Of a stretch of DNA of 64,000 bases, positions 41,858 to 53,321 are shown in pieces; the first letter of the stretch is position 1; every line of letters begins with the position of its first letter. The notes beneath the pieces are model-generated. The model made no database searches and was not told the origin of the DNA. It saw only the letters and a list, made by a program, of their open reading frames with translations. Made by a program: the position numbers and the translations under genes. This stretch comes from Collinsella sp. (lineage in GTDB: Bacteria > Actinomycetota > Coriobacteriia > Coriobacteriales > Coriobacteriaceae): assembly GCA_019424905.1 (NCBI GenBank), contig JAHYYP010000002.1, forward strand, positions 62,001 to 126,000. Reading direction: 5' to 3'.

Positions 41858-42020
41858 GGGATGCGCCTTCCCAGCCATTGGGCAGTCATTGGGGACAGAC
41901 TTAAATGAGTAGTCGTTGGGGACGTTCTTGTTTGACTAGTCGTTTAAGAACGTCCCCAATGACTATTAAGGACTGTCCCAAGCTGCCGGCAGGAAAGGAC
42001 CGTCCCCAAGTGCCGGGTTT
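41858..42020. repeat. Relic locus: single array arm plus R1 and R2 repeats, copy 2
   Basis: In the 433-base gap between the regulator and carbamate kinase: GGGATGCGCCTTCCC at 41858-41872 matches the right arm of the 62-base-period arrays with two differences. R1 at 41876-41930 and R2 at 41966-42020 match 35761-35815 and 36066-36120. Here only 35 bases separate R1 and R2, while the copy at 35.8 kb has the whole array between them. A further inverted pair, GTTCTTG/AAGAACGTCCCCAATGACT, lies around 41923-41965. No gene is seen in the rest of the gap. Confidence 0.75.
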
Positions 42021-42044
42021 GTCCCCAATGACTAGGTGAATAGC

Positions 42045-42077
42045 AAAAGCCCCGCGGTCGGAGCGGACCGCGGGGCT
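42045..42077 (-). terminator. Terminator of carbamate kinase
   Basis: AGCCCCGCGGTC and GACCGCGGGGCT-like arms pair around a short loop on the minus strand, followed by TTTGCTA. It resembles the hairpin at 36163-36196 in both stem and flanks. Confidence 0.85.
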
Positions 42078-42142
42078 CATGAAGAGAGGCTAGTTTGCGG
42101 GCGCCTTGCCCGGCGCCCACGGGAGAGGCGATGGAGTAGAGA

Positions 42143-43105
42143 CTACTCGTGGATGCGGGTGCCGGAGAGGCCGGCCATGGTCTCGGCGGCCTTGTCCAGG
42201 GCGCCGATGATGCAGGTGCGGCCCTTGCGGGAACGGGCGAACTTGATGGCGGCGCGGACCTTGGGCTCCATGGAACCCTTGCCGAACTGGCCCTCGTCGG
42301 CCAGGCGCTCGGCCTCGTCGGCGGTGAGGTCCTCGAGCTCCTCCTGGTTGGGCTTGCCAAAGTTGATGGCGACGTGCTCGACGGCGGTCAGCAGGAACAG
42401 GACGTCGGCGTCGCAGTCCTCGGCCAGCAGCTCGCCGCCCAGGTCCTTGTCGATGACGGCGGGAACGCCCTTGTAGCAGCCCTTGTTCTCGTAGTCGCGG
42501 ACGACGGGGATGCCGCCGCCACCGCAGGCGATGACGATGAACTCGTTGTCGAGCAGGTTGAGGATGGAGTCGGCCTCGACGATCTTCTTGGGATCGGGGG
42601 AGGCGACGACGCGACGCCAGCCGCGGCCGGAATCCTCGACGAAGACCTTGGAGGGATCCTCGGCCATGAACTCCTTGGCCTGCTCCTCGGTGTAGAAGGG
42701 GCCGATCGGCTTGGTCGGGTTCTTGAACGCGGGATCATCCGGATCGCACTCGATCTGGGTGACGACGGTGGCGGCGTGCCAACGCTTATAGCGCTTGTGC
42801 ATCTCGCGGCCGATGCCCTGCTGCAGGTGGTAGCCGATGTAGCCCTGGGACATGGCGCCGCACTCGGGCAGCGGCATCTCGGGGGTGCCGATGGCATCGT
42901 GGGCAGCAGCGAAGGCGTTCTGGATCATGCCGACCTGCGGGCCGTTGCCGTGGGTGATGATGATCTCGTTGCCCTGCTCGATGAGACCGAGGAGAGCGTG
43001 GGCGGTGTTGCTCACGGCCTCGATCTGCTCGACGGGGTTGTTGCCGAGGGCGTTGCCGCCGAGGGCGACGACAATACGATCGGGCTTGCCAAGAGGCTTA
43101 GACAT
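42143..43105 (-). CDS. arcC: Carbamate kinase
   Basis: A 320-residue amino-acid-kinase fold enzyme that makes ATP from carbamoyl phosphate and ADP, the last step of arginine deiminase or purine/allantoin fermentation. Signatures: RIVVALGGNALGNN at the start, IITHGNGPQVGMIQNAF, FIVIACGGGGIPVV, and PAVIDKDLGGELLAED for ADP/Lys contacts. The ATG at 43105 follows AAAGGAT. No arginine deiminase or ornithine transcarbamylase gene is next to it, so it is an orphan in this window. The coding is strongly GC-biased, suggesting high expression. Confidence 0.96.
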   Translation of the reverse strand: MSKPLGKPDRIVVALGGNALGNNPVEQIEAVSNTAHALLGLIEQGNEIIITHGNGPQVGMIQNAFAAAHDAIGTPEMPLPECGAMSQGYIGYHLQQGIGREMHKRYKRWHAATVVTQIECDPDDPAFKNPTKPIGPFYTEEQAKEFMAEDPSKVFVEDSGRGWRRVVASPDPKKIVEADSILNLLDNEFIVIACGGGGIPVVRDYENKGCYKGVPAVIDKDLGGELLAEDCDADVLFLLTAVEHVAINFGKPNQEELEDLTADEAERLADEGQFGKGSMEPKVRAAIKFARSRKGRTCIIGALDKAAETMAGLSGTRIHE

Positions 43106-43471
43106 TGCTGGAATCCTTTCTGTAAAAGGCCTACAACCCATTAATAACCCGCGTCCGTGCGATACGCGAGTTTATTAAGGTTTATATTCTCTTTATCGCT
43201 CATTTTATTCATTTTGAAAATACCTAAGCGGCGAACGGTCGATTTTACCCGCTCAGCGTAAAGAAGCCCAGTTCAGGCATATCTACGCCATTTACGTGCA
43301 ACTTTATTTAAATAGAGCAGGGATTAGACCAGATTATGCAAACTATATCTTTGCTAAACACAAAACGGACAGCGCAATATCTTACTCGCACTATACGCGA
43401 TTCTATACATTAATTTGACGAGTATGCACCCCTGCAAAAACATGGGGCTTTTCATCCAACATAAGGGATAG
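43106..43471. other. AT-rich non-coding region upstream of arcC
   Basis: This stretch is far more AT-rich than the rest of the window (for example TTTATATTCTCTTTATCGC and TTTATTTAAATAGAG). I see no reading frame or RNA gene. It probably contains the arcC promoter. CCCC and GGGG near 43427-43448 followed by CTTTTC could be a weak plus-strand hairpin. The composition suggests acquired or degraded DNA. Confidence 0.5.
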
Positions 43472-43690
43472 CCGATCGCGCTTCACCCCGCGGCAAGCGA
43501 CTGCGAGTTCGCAGTATGGAACTTTACCGTCGGCTTCTGCATGAACGCTGCCGACGCCCTTTCGCTCCTGCGCGCCCAAGCAGCCGAGAACGCTAACGGC
43601 GCCACTGTCAACCTGGCCACCCTCAACAACGGCGCCGCCAGCCTTTTCGCAAAGTACCGTGCTGGTTCGCTGGCTTTGAGGCCTAAGTGA
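43472..43690 (+). pseudogene. Possible 3' gene remnant of about 72 codons
   Basis: Opening after a TAG at 43469-43471 and ending at TGA 43688-43690, the frame reads smoothly (ASDCEFAVWNFTVGFCMNAA, then LSLLRAQAAENANGATVNLA) with regular GC-rich third positions, unlike the AT-rich DNA before it. There is no ribosome site; the only ATG (43541) is 24 codons in. It looks like the C-terminal end of a lost gene. I do not recognise the protein. Confidence 0.4.
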
Positions 43691-43697
43691 GCTTTGC

Positions 43698-43783
43698 TAT
43701 TTGCCAATTTTTGTATGATTTGGGTCAAATCTATTTGTCAATTTTTGTATGATTAGGGGCAAATCTATTTGCCAATTTTTGTC
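43698..43783. repeat. 34-base tandem repeat before the AAA/DUF4143 gene
   Basis: Units start at 43698, 43732 and 43766 (the third is partial), each reading TATTTG(C/T)CAATTTTTGT, then ATGATT and a G-rich word ending CAAATC. The junctions form palindromes CAAATCTATTTG at about 43726-43739 and 43760-43773. The last unit ends 14 bases before the ATG. This looks like an iterated operator or promoter module for the ATPase gene. Confidence 0.75.
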
Positions 43784-43797
43784 AATGAGGTGTTTTA

Positions 43798-45159
43798 ATG
43801 CTACGCCGCAAGGTCACTGATAGGCTTTTGAGCTGGAAGAATAACTCCCATAAGGCCCTGCTTGTTACCGGTGCGCGTCAGATTGGCAAGAGCTATGCGA
43901 TTCGCGCGTTTGGAAAGAGCAACTACGCTTCGTATTATGAGGTCAATCTGCTACTTGATGCCGAGGCAAGAGACGTACTTGTTGGCGCTAAGAACTCCAT
44001 TGACTTCATCAACCGTGTGGCCCTTCTTGCGGATGCACCGCTTGTTGAAGGAGACACGCTTATCTTCGTCGATGAGATTCAGGAGTATCCGCAGATCGTT
44101 ACACTTATGAAGGCGCTGGTCGAGGACGGACGCTTTAGCTATGTCTTCTCGGGGTCTATGCTTGGGACTGAGTTTAAGGGGATCTCTTCTTTCCCGGTGG
44201 GGTATGTCGAGCACATTGTTATGCGGCCAATGGATTTTGAAGAGTTTTGTTGGGCAAACAGCATCAGCGAGAATGTGCTTGCAGACATCCGCAGCTGCCT
44301 TGTCGAGAGGCGTCCCGTCGAAAATTTTATTCATGAGGCGATGCTCAAAAACTTTAGAGCTTATATCGTTTGCGGCGGCATGCCGGAGGTCGTTCAGAAC
44401 TATATCGATTCGGGCTATTCGCTCGTGAGAACGCGTGAGCTTCAAATTCAGCTAGTCGATCAGTACAAAAGCGATATCTCTAAATATGCATCGACTCGAG
44501 CGTTTAACGTTCGCTCCATTTTCGAGCAAATTCCCGTTCAGCTTGAGGCGGAGTCCCATCGCTTTATCGTCTCGTCTCTAGGCGAGGGAGCTCGTCTTCA
44601 AAAATACGAGCAGGATTTCCTATGGCTGGTGAACGCAGGCGTTGGATTGATGGCCCCCCAGGTGACGGAGGCACGAAGTCCTCTCAAGAGGACGGAGAAA
44701 ACGACAGCCTTTAAACTATACGAGTCCGATACAGGTATGCTCGCATCGCGGTATCCCGGCAGCACGGCACGCGCCGTCTACCTTGACATGAAAACCCCCA
44801 ACCTCGGCGGCCTCTATGAGAACGTGGTCGCACAGGAACTCGTTGCCCTCGGAGCAGATACGTGGTACTACCAAACGCGTGAGGTCGGTGAAGTCGACTT
44901 TGTAATCGAAGGTGCCCTCGGGCATGTTGTCCCAATCGAAGTCAAATCGGGCAAGAAAGTTCGAGCACATGCAGCCCTCGACCGTTTGATGAGTGTGGGC
45001 GAGTACAAAATTCCCGAGGCCGTTGTGCTGAGCCACGAAAACCTTTGCAAAGAGGGCAAGATCCTGTACGTTCCAATCTATATGACATTCTGTCTCGATG
45101 AGTTTATGGAAAAGGACGACCCCAACAACGATTTCTCGTTTGCACCCATATCTCTCTAG
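43798..45159 (+). CDS. AAA-family ATPase with DUF4143 (COG1373-type)
   Basis: A 453-residue protein. An AAA_14 module has Walker A TGARQIGKSYAIR (24-36) and Walker B TLIFVDEIQEYP (around 87-98). The DUF4143 C-terminus has EVGEVDFVIEGALG and VVPIEVKSGK (around 365-385), which resembles the D-(E)xK core of restriction-like nucleases. Such genes are common accessory genes in gut bacteria; their role is unknown, though toxin-like or genome-defence roles have been considered. Lower GC than its neighbours and an AT-rich flank suggest horizontal transfer. Preceded by a 34-base tandem repeat and followed by a hairpin-repeat array. Confidence 0.9.
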   Translation: MLRRKVTDRLLSWKNNSHKALLVTGARQIGKSYAIRAFGKSNYASYYEVNLLLDAEARDVLVGAKNSIDFINRVALLADAPLVEGDTLIFVDEIQEYPQIVTLMKALVEDGRFSYVFSGSMLGTEFKGISSFPVGYVEHIVMRPMDFEEFCWANSISENVLADIRSCLVERRPVENFIHEAMLKNFRAYIVCGGMPEVVQNYIDSGYSLVRTRELQIQLVDQYKSDISKYASTRAFNVRSIFEQIPVQLEAESHRFIVSSLGEGARLQKYEQDFLWLVNAGVGLMAPQVTEARSPLKRTEKTTAFKLYESDTGMLASRYPGSTARAVYLDMKTPNLGGLYENVVAQELVALGADTWYYQTREVGEVDFVIEGALGHVVPIEVKSGKKVRAHAALDRLMSVGEYKIPEAVVLSHENLCKEGKILYVPIYMTFCLDEFMEKDDPNNDFSFAPISL

Positions 45160-45189
45160 GTCATCTGAGTCCGCAAGCCAGCCCCCACG

Positions 45190-45430
45190 CCCAAAGTACT
45201 GCGCCTTTCGCGCCAAAGGCGCGAAACAGCAAGGGGATAGAAGGCAGCGACAACCAACTCCCCCACTATGCCCAAAGTGCTGCGATGTTTCGCGCAAAGC
45301 GCGAAACAGCACTGGGGCAGCAGAAGGCCACAATCAGCTAGCCCTCCATGCCCAAAGTGGCGCGTGGTTTCGCGGCCACGCCGCGAAACAGCGACCGGGA
45401 CAAGGCACCCCCACAGCCACGTCCTTCATT
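45190..45430. repeat. Array of three hairpin repeats with about 80-base spacing
   Basis: Units begin CCCAAAGT at 45190, 45271 and 45351 (81 and 80 bases apart). Each has a stem near its left side: TTTCGCGCC-AAA-GGCGCGAAA, TTTCGCGC-AAA-GCGCGAAA and TTTCGCGGC-CAC-GCCGCGAAA, followed by CAGC. The third stem changes on both sides in step, so pairing is kept. The remainder of each unit is Ala/Pro-codon-like C-rich sequence with looser similarity. The array starts 30 bases after the ATPase stop; no reading frame is evident. Confidence 0.8.
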
Positions 45431-45459
45431 CAGCCCCACAATCCGAGGACGTAGTCGTA

Positions 45460-45584
45460 GCAGGATCTGAGGGCTGACCTTCGCGGACACTCCGCAGGAC
45501 GAAAGAACCCCCGCCGCACGTAGTGCGCAGCGGGGGTTCTTTCATGTCCGAGGACGTCCGCGAAGGTCAGCCCTCAGATCCTGC
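45460..45584. repeat. Nested palindrome with 29-base arms after the oxidoreductase gene
   Basis: The left arm 45460-45488 (starting GCAGGATCTGAGGGCTGACC) is perfectly complementary to 45556-45584. Inside it lies a second perfect stem, GAAAGAACCCCCGC and GCGGGGGTTCTTTC (about 45501-45543), with GCAC/GTGC at its tip. It begins ten bases after the stop codon of the oxidoreductase gene on the minus strand and probably ends that transcript, but it is far larger than a normal terminator. Confidence 0.85.
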
Positions 45585-45594
45585 AGTGAGAGAC

Positions 45595-49134
<3,540 letters not shown>

Positions 49135-49585
49135 ATACCCCTCTCCTCTCATATAGGTATACAGGCCCCGGCGATCGCCGGGATGTTGGCGTGATGGGAT
49201 TTTCGCTGTTGCTTCCAATCATCTGGCAGGCAGGCTCAGCAGCAGGTACATGGCGTGGAGAGAAGGCATGCCGAGGCGAGGAGGGCTGCACGCACTCCAC
49301 AGGCCCAGCTGCCCGTCTTGCACATGACCGAGCGCCGCAAAGGCCGCATGCCGGATGCTCCCGGGCACGCCCCGGCGATGGGAGGCACCCGCAACGGAAA
49401 TCCGCATGCGGGTTTATTGTACCCCGCCGCCAAGTGTAATTTCGACAAATATAGGTGGGCGGTAAAGGTTTACCTCGGGTGACCGCCAAGGGCCAAAATG
49501 AACGCTTCGTCCCCGGACGATTGGCCCTGGCGCGCCATGGAGTGTCCCGGAGTGCCGGCATAAAAGGAACGTCCCCATCTGCCGA
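49135..49585. other. Long leader/intergenic region upstream of nifJ
   Basis: On the minus strand TACAAT (49416-49421) is a -10-like box; a start near 49409 would give a leader of about 275 bases, or a leaderless frame starting ATG at 49407 (62 codons, basic, no family). A hairpin CCCCGGCG/CGCCGGG-like lies near 49164-49177. A diverged copy of repeat R2 (GTGTCCCGGAGTGCCGGCAT through GGAACGTCCCC) lies around 49541-49587. Nothing else is supported. Confidence 0.45.
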
Positions 49586-50530
49586 CTAGAGGGCGCCGAC
49601 GCCGAGGAGGATAGCGTAGGTGGTGGATTCGCCAAGTCTGAGCTCGTCGCCGGGGTTGAGCTGAGCGGAGCGGCCGGGCTCGACCTGGATGCAGACGTTC
49701 GTCGCGCCGTTTACCACCATGGTTCCGTTGGTGGACGACAAGTCCTCGACGTGCCAGATATTTTGAGCATCGCACCAGATATGGGCATGGCGGGCCGAGA
49801 CATCGTCGCCGACGTCGGTAATATCGCCCTCACCAGTGGCCAGCGCACCAATCTCAACACCCTGCTCACTCGGCTGAATCCAGCGCGGGGCGCTCACGAC
49901 AAAACTGTTTTGTACGCGCAGCAAGCCCAAGGGGTGCGCCGGAGCGGGTTCGCGTTCGCCCGCGGTCATCGACATGCCAAGCGAACGCGGCGTGGAGGTG
50001 CCTCCGCCACAGGTCGCGTGCGCGTAGTCGATGGCATAGTTCACCGAGGACCGCACATCCGCCGAACAACCGACGGCGACAAACAGCACCAGCACGGCCT
50101 CGGCGCGCTCGGCGGGCATGAGTTCCGCCGCCTGGGACAGGCGATCGAGCGCGTTGCGATAGAGATTCGTGTCCTGATGGCACTCTTCGAGCGCGCGTAC
50201 CATCGGTTCACCTGCAGGACCGCACACCATATTGATCACAGCCGTGGAGTCCATGGGATTGCGCTGGCGCAGGGCCAGTTGCGACATAATACGCGCAGCC
50301 GAGGTACCGTATTCGGCAAAGTAGCGCTGCTGAAGCGTGCCGACCGGCGCGCGAACGATAAAGCGGGAAACCCAAGAGCGATCGGCGGCTCGGCTCTGCG
50401 GGCTGCGGCCGTCGGCGAGCGGACGGGACGAAAGCACCAAGCCGCACAGCTCGATATGGCTCAGATGCGCCGCGCGCTTAAAGATGTCAAACATGGCCCC
50501 GCATGGGGTGAGCTCAACTTGAGATGCCAT
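49586..50530 (-). CDS. FHA-domain protein
   Basis: A 314-residue cytoplasmic protein. The C-terminal 90 residues form a forkhead-associated domain with DDVSARHAHIW and DLSSTNGTMV, the residues that bind phosphothreonine. The N-terminal 200 residues, including QRYFAEYGTSAARIMSQLAL, do not match anything I know. It likely reads phosphorylation made by the adjacent kinase. AAGGAGG precedes its ATG inside the end of the kinase gene, with only three bases between the genes, so it is the last gene of a kinase operon (52375-53280, 50534-52378, 49586-50530). Confidence 0.9.
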   Translation of the reverse strand: MASQVELTPCGAMFDIFKRAAHLSHIELCGLVLSSRPLADGRSPQSRAADRSWVSRFIVRAPVGTLQQRYFAEYGTSAARIMSQLALRQRNPMDSTAVINMVCGPAGEPMVRALEECHQDTNLYRNALDRLSQAAELMPAERAEAVLVLFVAVGCSADVRSSVNYAIDYAHATCGGGTSTPRSLGMSMTAGEREPAPAHPLGLLRVQNSFVVSAPRWIQPSEQGVEIGALATGEGDITDVGDDVSARHAHIWCDAQNIWHVEDLSSTNGTMVVNGATNVCIQVEPGRSAQLNPGDELRLGESTTYAILLGVGAL

Positions 50531-50533
50531 GAC

Positions 50534-52378
50534 CTAGGCCTCCTTGGTCGTAGAAATAGAATCGGACGATACTTCGACAGGTCCGCCAAAAGTACGGGCA
50601 GCTGCGGCTCCACCGGCAAGCGGAGTCGCCATCTGGGCTTTTGTGCGTCGCGGTGCCGAAACGGGAAGTTCAAAGGCAAAGCCCATCGCAAGCAAAAACC
50701 ACGTAAGCGTATAGGTTGCAACCAAAGCGGCAACAAGGCCGCCCATCACGGCGCGTTGGGAAAATACGCTACATGCAGCCACAGCCAGTACCGGAACCTC
50801 GCAGGCAGAAAGCGCAAGCACACCCTGCAGGAACCCCGAGCGTCGATCGCGCGCAAGTGCCCCCGCGACAACGCCGGCCATGCCTGGCAGCGCCAGCGCC
50901 AGTGCGGCAATAACACCCGGTAGCGACCCAGGCCACACGAGCGATCCCAAAGTCGCCGTCACGCGAGCGCCCGACGCCAGCAGCGCGGCCGAAACCACGA
51001 CCGCAGCCCAAACCACGCCACAGACGACCGCCGCGCCGACCATCAGCGCGCGACGAACCGCGCGGCCGGACGCATCCATGGGGCACGGCGTGAGCGGCTC
51101 GCCGCGGAGCGAACGACCGACATTTTGCGCATAGTGGTCACAAAACGCCGAGAGCGCCGCCTCGACCGCCGCCGGCTCGGGACGATCTTTTTGATGGCTG
51201 GACAGACAGGCCATCACCACGTTGAACAGCTGGGCATCGACAAACGCCAGCGCATCGCGTAGCTCCTCGGAATCCGGCTCAAGCCCCAGCTGCTGGGCCT
51301 GCTCGGCCGCGGCGAGCGCCACATCGGGCTCGCGATGAAGCAGCTGCGTCAAATCGCAACCGGGCGCATGGGCACCAATGGGATAGTCGGGCCGCGTGTC
51401 CATCTTGAGACGGTAGGGGCTCGCGATGTCGCGCGTCTTTTTGCGCGAACCCGAGGTGCCCGAAGTGCTCGGCGCGGCTTCGTATGGCGCGATGCCGGCA
51501 ATGAGCTCGTAAACCGTGCTTGCCGCGGCATAGACGTCAATCGCCGGCGACATACGCAAAGCGCGCAGGTCGGGAATATCGTCGGTGAGCATCTCGGGCG
51601 GGGCATAGGCAACCGTCGCGCGACGCAGCGTGGCATAACGCTCCGTAAACGACGCCTTGCCGCCGGTACCGGCCACGGCCGACGCAGGCTCAAGCGCCAG
51701 CGACGAGCCAAAGTCGATCAGGCACAGGTCAAAGGTGCCCTCGGCAAGCTGCCGGTCAAGCGGTAGACGCGCCGTACGCACCATAATATTAGCGGGCGAG
51801 ATATCGCGATGGACAAAGCCCTCGCCCACCAGGCTCATACGGCAGAGCAGATCGAACAGGTCGCGACCCAGACGCGCCGCCACAAGCGGCGACAGGCGTC
51901 CGGCATCGTCCACGGCAAGTCGCGAACGCAAGCGGGCAAGCGTCTCGCCCTCGACCCATTCCATGACAATTGCAGGCACACCGTCGACCTCGCCCCAGCC
52001 ATAGAGGCGGGGAAAGCCCTTAAGGCCCGAAAGGGCGCGATGGCATTCGTATTCCTCGCGAAACGCCGCCTTGAACTTGGCGACCAGCGCCTCGTGAGCG
52101 GCATCGTCGTCAAACTCATCGCGCGTCGGCAAGATGAGCTGTTTGAGTGCCACGGCCTCGCCTTGGGCGTTGACGGCACGCGTCACGCGGCCGATACCGC
52201 CACGGCGCATGGTGGCATCGTCGGCAAACAGCATCGTAAAACGACGCAGATAGGCAGGCAGTTCGCCCTGACCGAGCGCAATGGCCGGCTCAAACCCGTC
52301 GACACGCGCCAGGCGCAGGCCGACCATGGGATCGCGACCGAGCGATTGTGGTGTGGTGGATGCAAGATCGGTCATCAT
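50534..52378 (-). CDS. Serine/threonine protein kinase with C-terminal membrane domain
   Basis: A 614-residue kinase. Kinase domain about 40-420: glycine loop RRGGIGRV, ATP lysine in VALKQL, catalytic loop GFVHRDISPANIMV, metal loop LIDFGSS and the activation-end APPEML. A long insert around 300-370 separates parts of the C-lobe. About five membrane helices lie at 455-585, with no extracellular PASTA or sensor domain. The ATG overlaps the stop of the upstream membrane-protein gene by four bases, so they are translationally coupled. The substrate could be the FHA protein encoded next. Confidence 0.92.
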   Translation of the reverse strand: MMTDLASTTPQSLGRDPMVGLRLARVDGFEPAIALGQGELPAYLRRFTMLFADDATMRRGGIGRVTRAVNAQGEAVALKQLILPTRDEFDDDAAHEALVAKFKAAFREEYECHRALSGLKGFPRLYGWGEVDGVPAIVMEWVEGETLARLRSRLAVDDAGRLSPLVAARLGRDLFDLLCRMSLVGEGFVHRDISPANIMVRTARLPLDRQLAEGTFDLCLIDFGSSLALEPASAVAGTGGKASFTERYATLRRATVAYAPPEMLTDDIPDLRALRMSPAIDVYAAASTVYELIAGIAPYEAAPSTSGTSGSRKKTRDIASPYRLKMDTRPDYPIGAHAPGCDLTQLLHREPDVALAAAEQAQQLGLEPDSEELRDALAFVDAQLFNVVMACLSSHQKDRPEPAAVEAALSAFCDHYAQNVGRSLRGEPLTPCPMDASGRAVRRALMVGAAVVCGVVWAAVVVSAALLASGARVTATLGSLVWPGSLPGVIAALALALPGMAGVVAGALARDRRSGFLQGVLALSACEVPVLAVAACSVFSQRAVMGGLVAALVATYTLTWFLLAMGFAFELPVSAPRRTKAQMATPLAGGAAAARTFGGPVEVSSDSISTTKEA

Positions 52379-53280
52379 AGGGCAAGCGCCGCCACGTTAT
52401 TGTTGAAGTTACCGAGCGCGACGTCATCATCGCCGTAATGGCCGACCCATTGACATAGGTTGGTGTAACAGCCCCACAGATTGGCATACTGCTGATACCA
52501 CTTTGACCGGGGCGAGAATGTCTGACGACCGAACTCGGCTCGAATGACAAACATCTCCCCGACCAGGCTGTCGCACGGCCTGGGATCTCCCGTAGAGTTA
52601 TAGGTCGAGACCACGTCATTGGCACGAGAAACATAGCCGTCGAGCATGTTGTACTTGGTCACAAGCCAGCTGTGAATGCTCTCTTCCTCAGCAGCGGAAA
52701 GGCCACCGGAGTTTGCATCGTTGTCAGTGTTGCCGCCCGTCGAGCCGCCGTTTCCAGACCCTCCGGCAGAGGAACCCGACCCAGAGCCACCGCCCGAACT
52801 CGACGAATCCGAGCCGGAGCCAGAAGTATCCGAGCTACCGGGCTTTCCGGACTGCTGGGCGTCCTGCTCCTTCTGCTGCTCGACCTTATTCACCGTTGCC
52901 GCCACGCTATTGTTGGACAACCGATCGATGATCTTGGTGTTGGTGAGCACGATGGTTTTGCCATTGGCAAGCGTGACTTCGTTGTCCGGGGCCTCGGCGC
53001 CGTCCGCGTCGCCGGTGCCAAACACAATATGCGCGACCACACTTGCCCAAGCATATCCAGTCGTGGTCCCCAGGTCACTTTTGACCTCATGCCCCACGCG
53101 CGGTTCGCGTGCGGCATGTGCCTGCATCATGGACGGCACGGTCATGCCATAGGCAGAAACGCCAGCTATGACCAGCACCAGCGAGCAAGACAGCAGTGCG
53201 TACGCCCGCGGCGCCAAGCCCAGTCGGCGTCGCATGCGCACCGCGGCGCCGCGCTTTGTCTGAGTGCCACCGGGCCGCAT
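52375..53280 (-). CDS. Membrane-anchored protein with Ser/Gly-rich linker, unknown function
   Basis: A 301-residue protein starting MRPGGTQTKRGAAVRMRRRL. One membrane helix lies near 26-46 (AYALLSCSLVLVIAGVSAYG), giving an external body. A low-complexity Ser/Gly stretch (about 145-190) leads to a C-terminal region of about 100 residues with conserved-looking Cys (PRPCDSLVGE, LWGCYTNLC). GGAGGAGAACGC sets the ATG at 53280, and the longer open frame is unsupported. It overlaps the kinase start by four bases, so it may be a surface sensor or substrate for that kinase. Family not recognised. Confidence 0.78.
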   Translation of the reverse strand: MRPGGTQTKRGAAVRMRRRLGLAPRAYALLSCSLVLVIAGVSAYGMTVPSMMQAHAAREPRVGHEVKSDLGTTTGYAWASVVAHIVFGTGDADGAEAPDNEVTLANGKTIVLTNTKIIDRLSNNSVAATVNKVEQQKEQDAQQSGKPGSSDTSGSGSDSSSSGGGSGSGSSAGGSGNGGSTGGNTDNDANSGGLSAAEEESIHSWLVTKYNMLDGYVSRANDVVSTYNSTGDPRPCDSLVGEMFVIRAEFGRQTFSPRSKWYQQYANLWGCYTNLCQWVGHYGDDDVALGNFNNNVAALAL

Positions 53281-53295
53281 GCGTTCTCCTCCAAC

Positions 53296-53321
53296 AAAAA
53301 CACGCCGCTCGGGAGCGGCGC
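53296..53321 (-). terminator. Terminator upstream of the kinase operon
   Basis: CGCCGC and GCGGCG on the minus strand pair around TCGGGA or its complement, followed by GTTTTTG. It stops transcripts from recR and lies only about 15 bases before the ribosome site at 53290, so the operon promoter must overlap or lie upstream of it. Confidence 0.75.

Noticed and set aside
43483..43728. 81-codon minus-strand frame upstream of the AAA ATPase
   Set aside because: Antisense of the plus-strand remnant, running into the tandem repeat; no ribosome site or motif.
49135..49410. Known riboswitch before nifJ
   Set aside because: The long leader is GC-rich and foldable but I could not match any conserved riboswitch core, so none is called.
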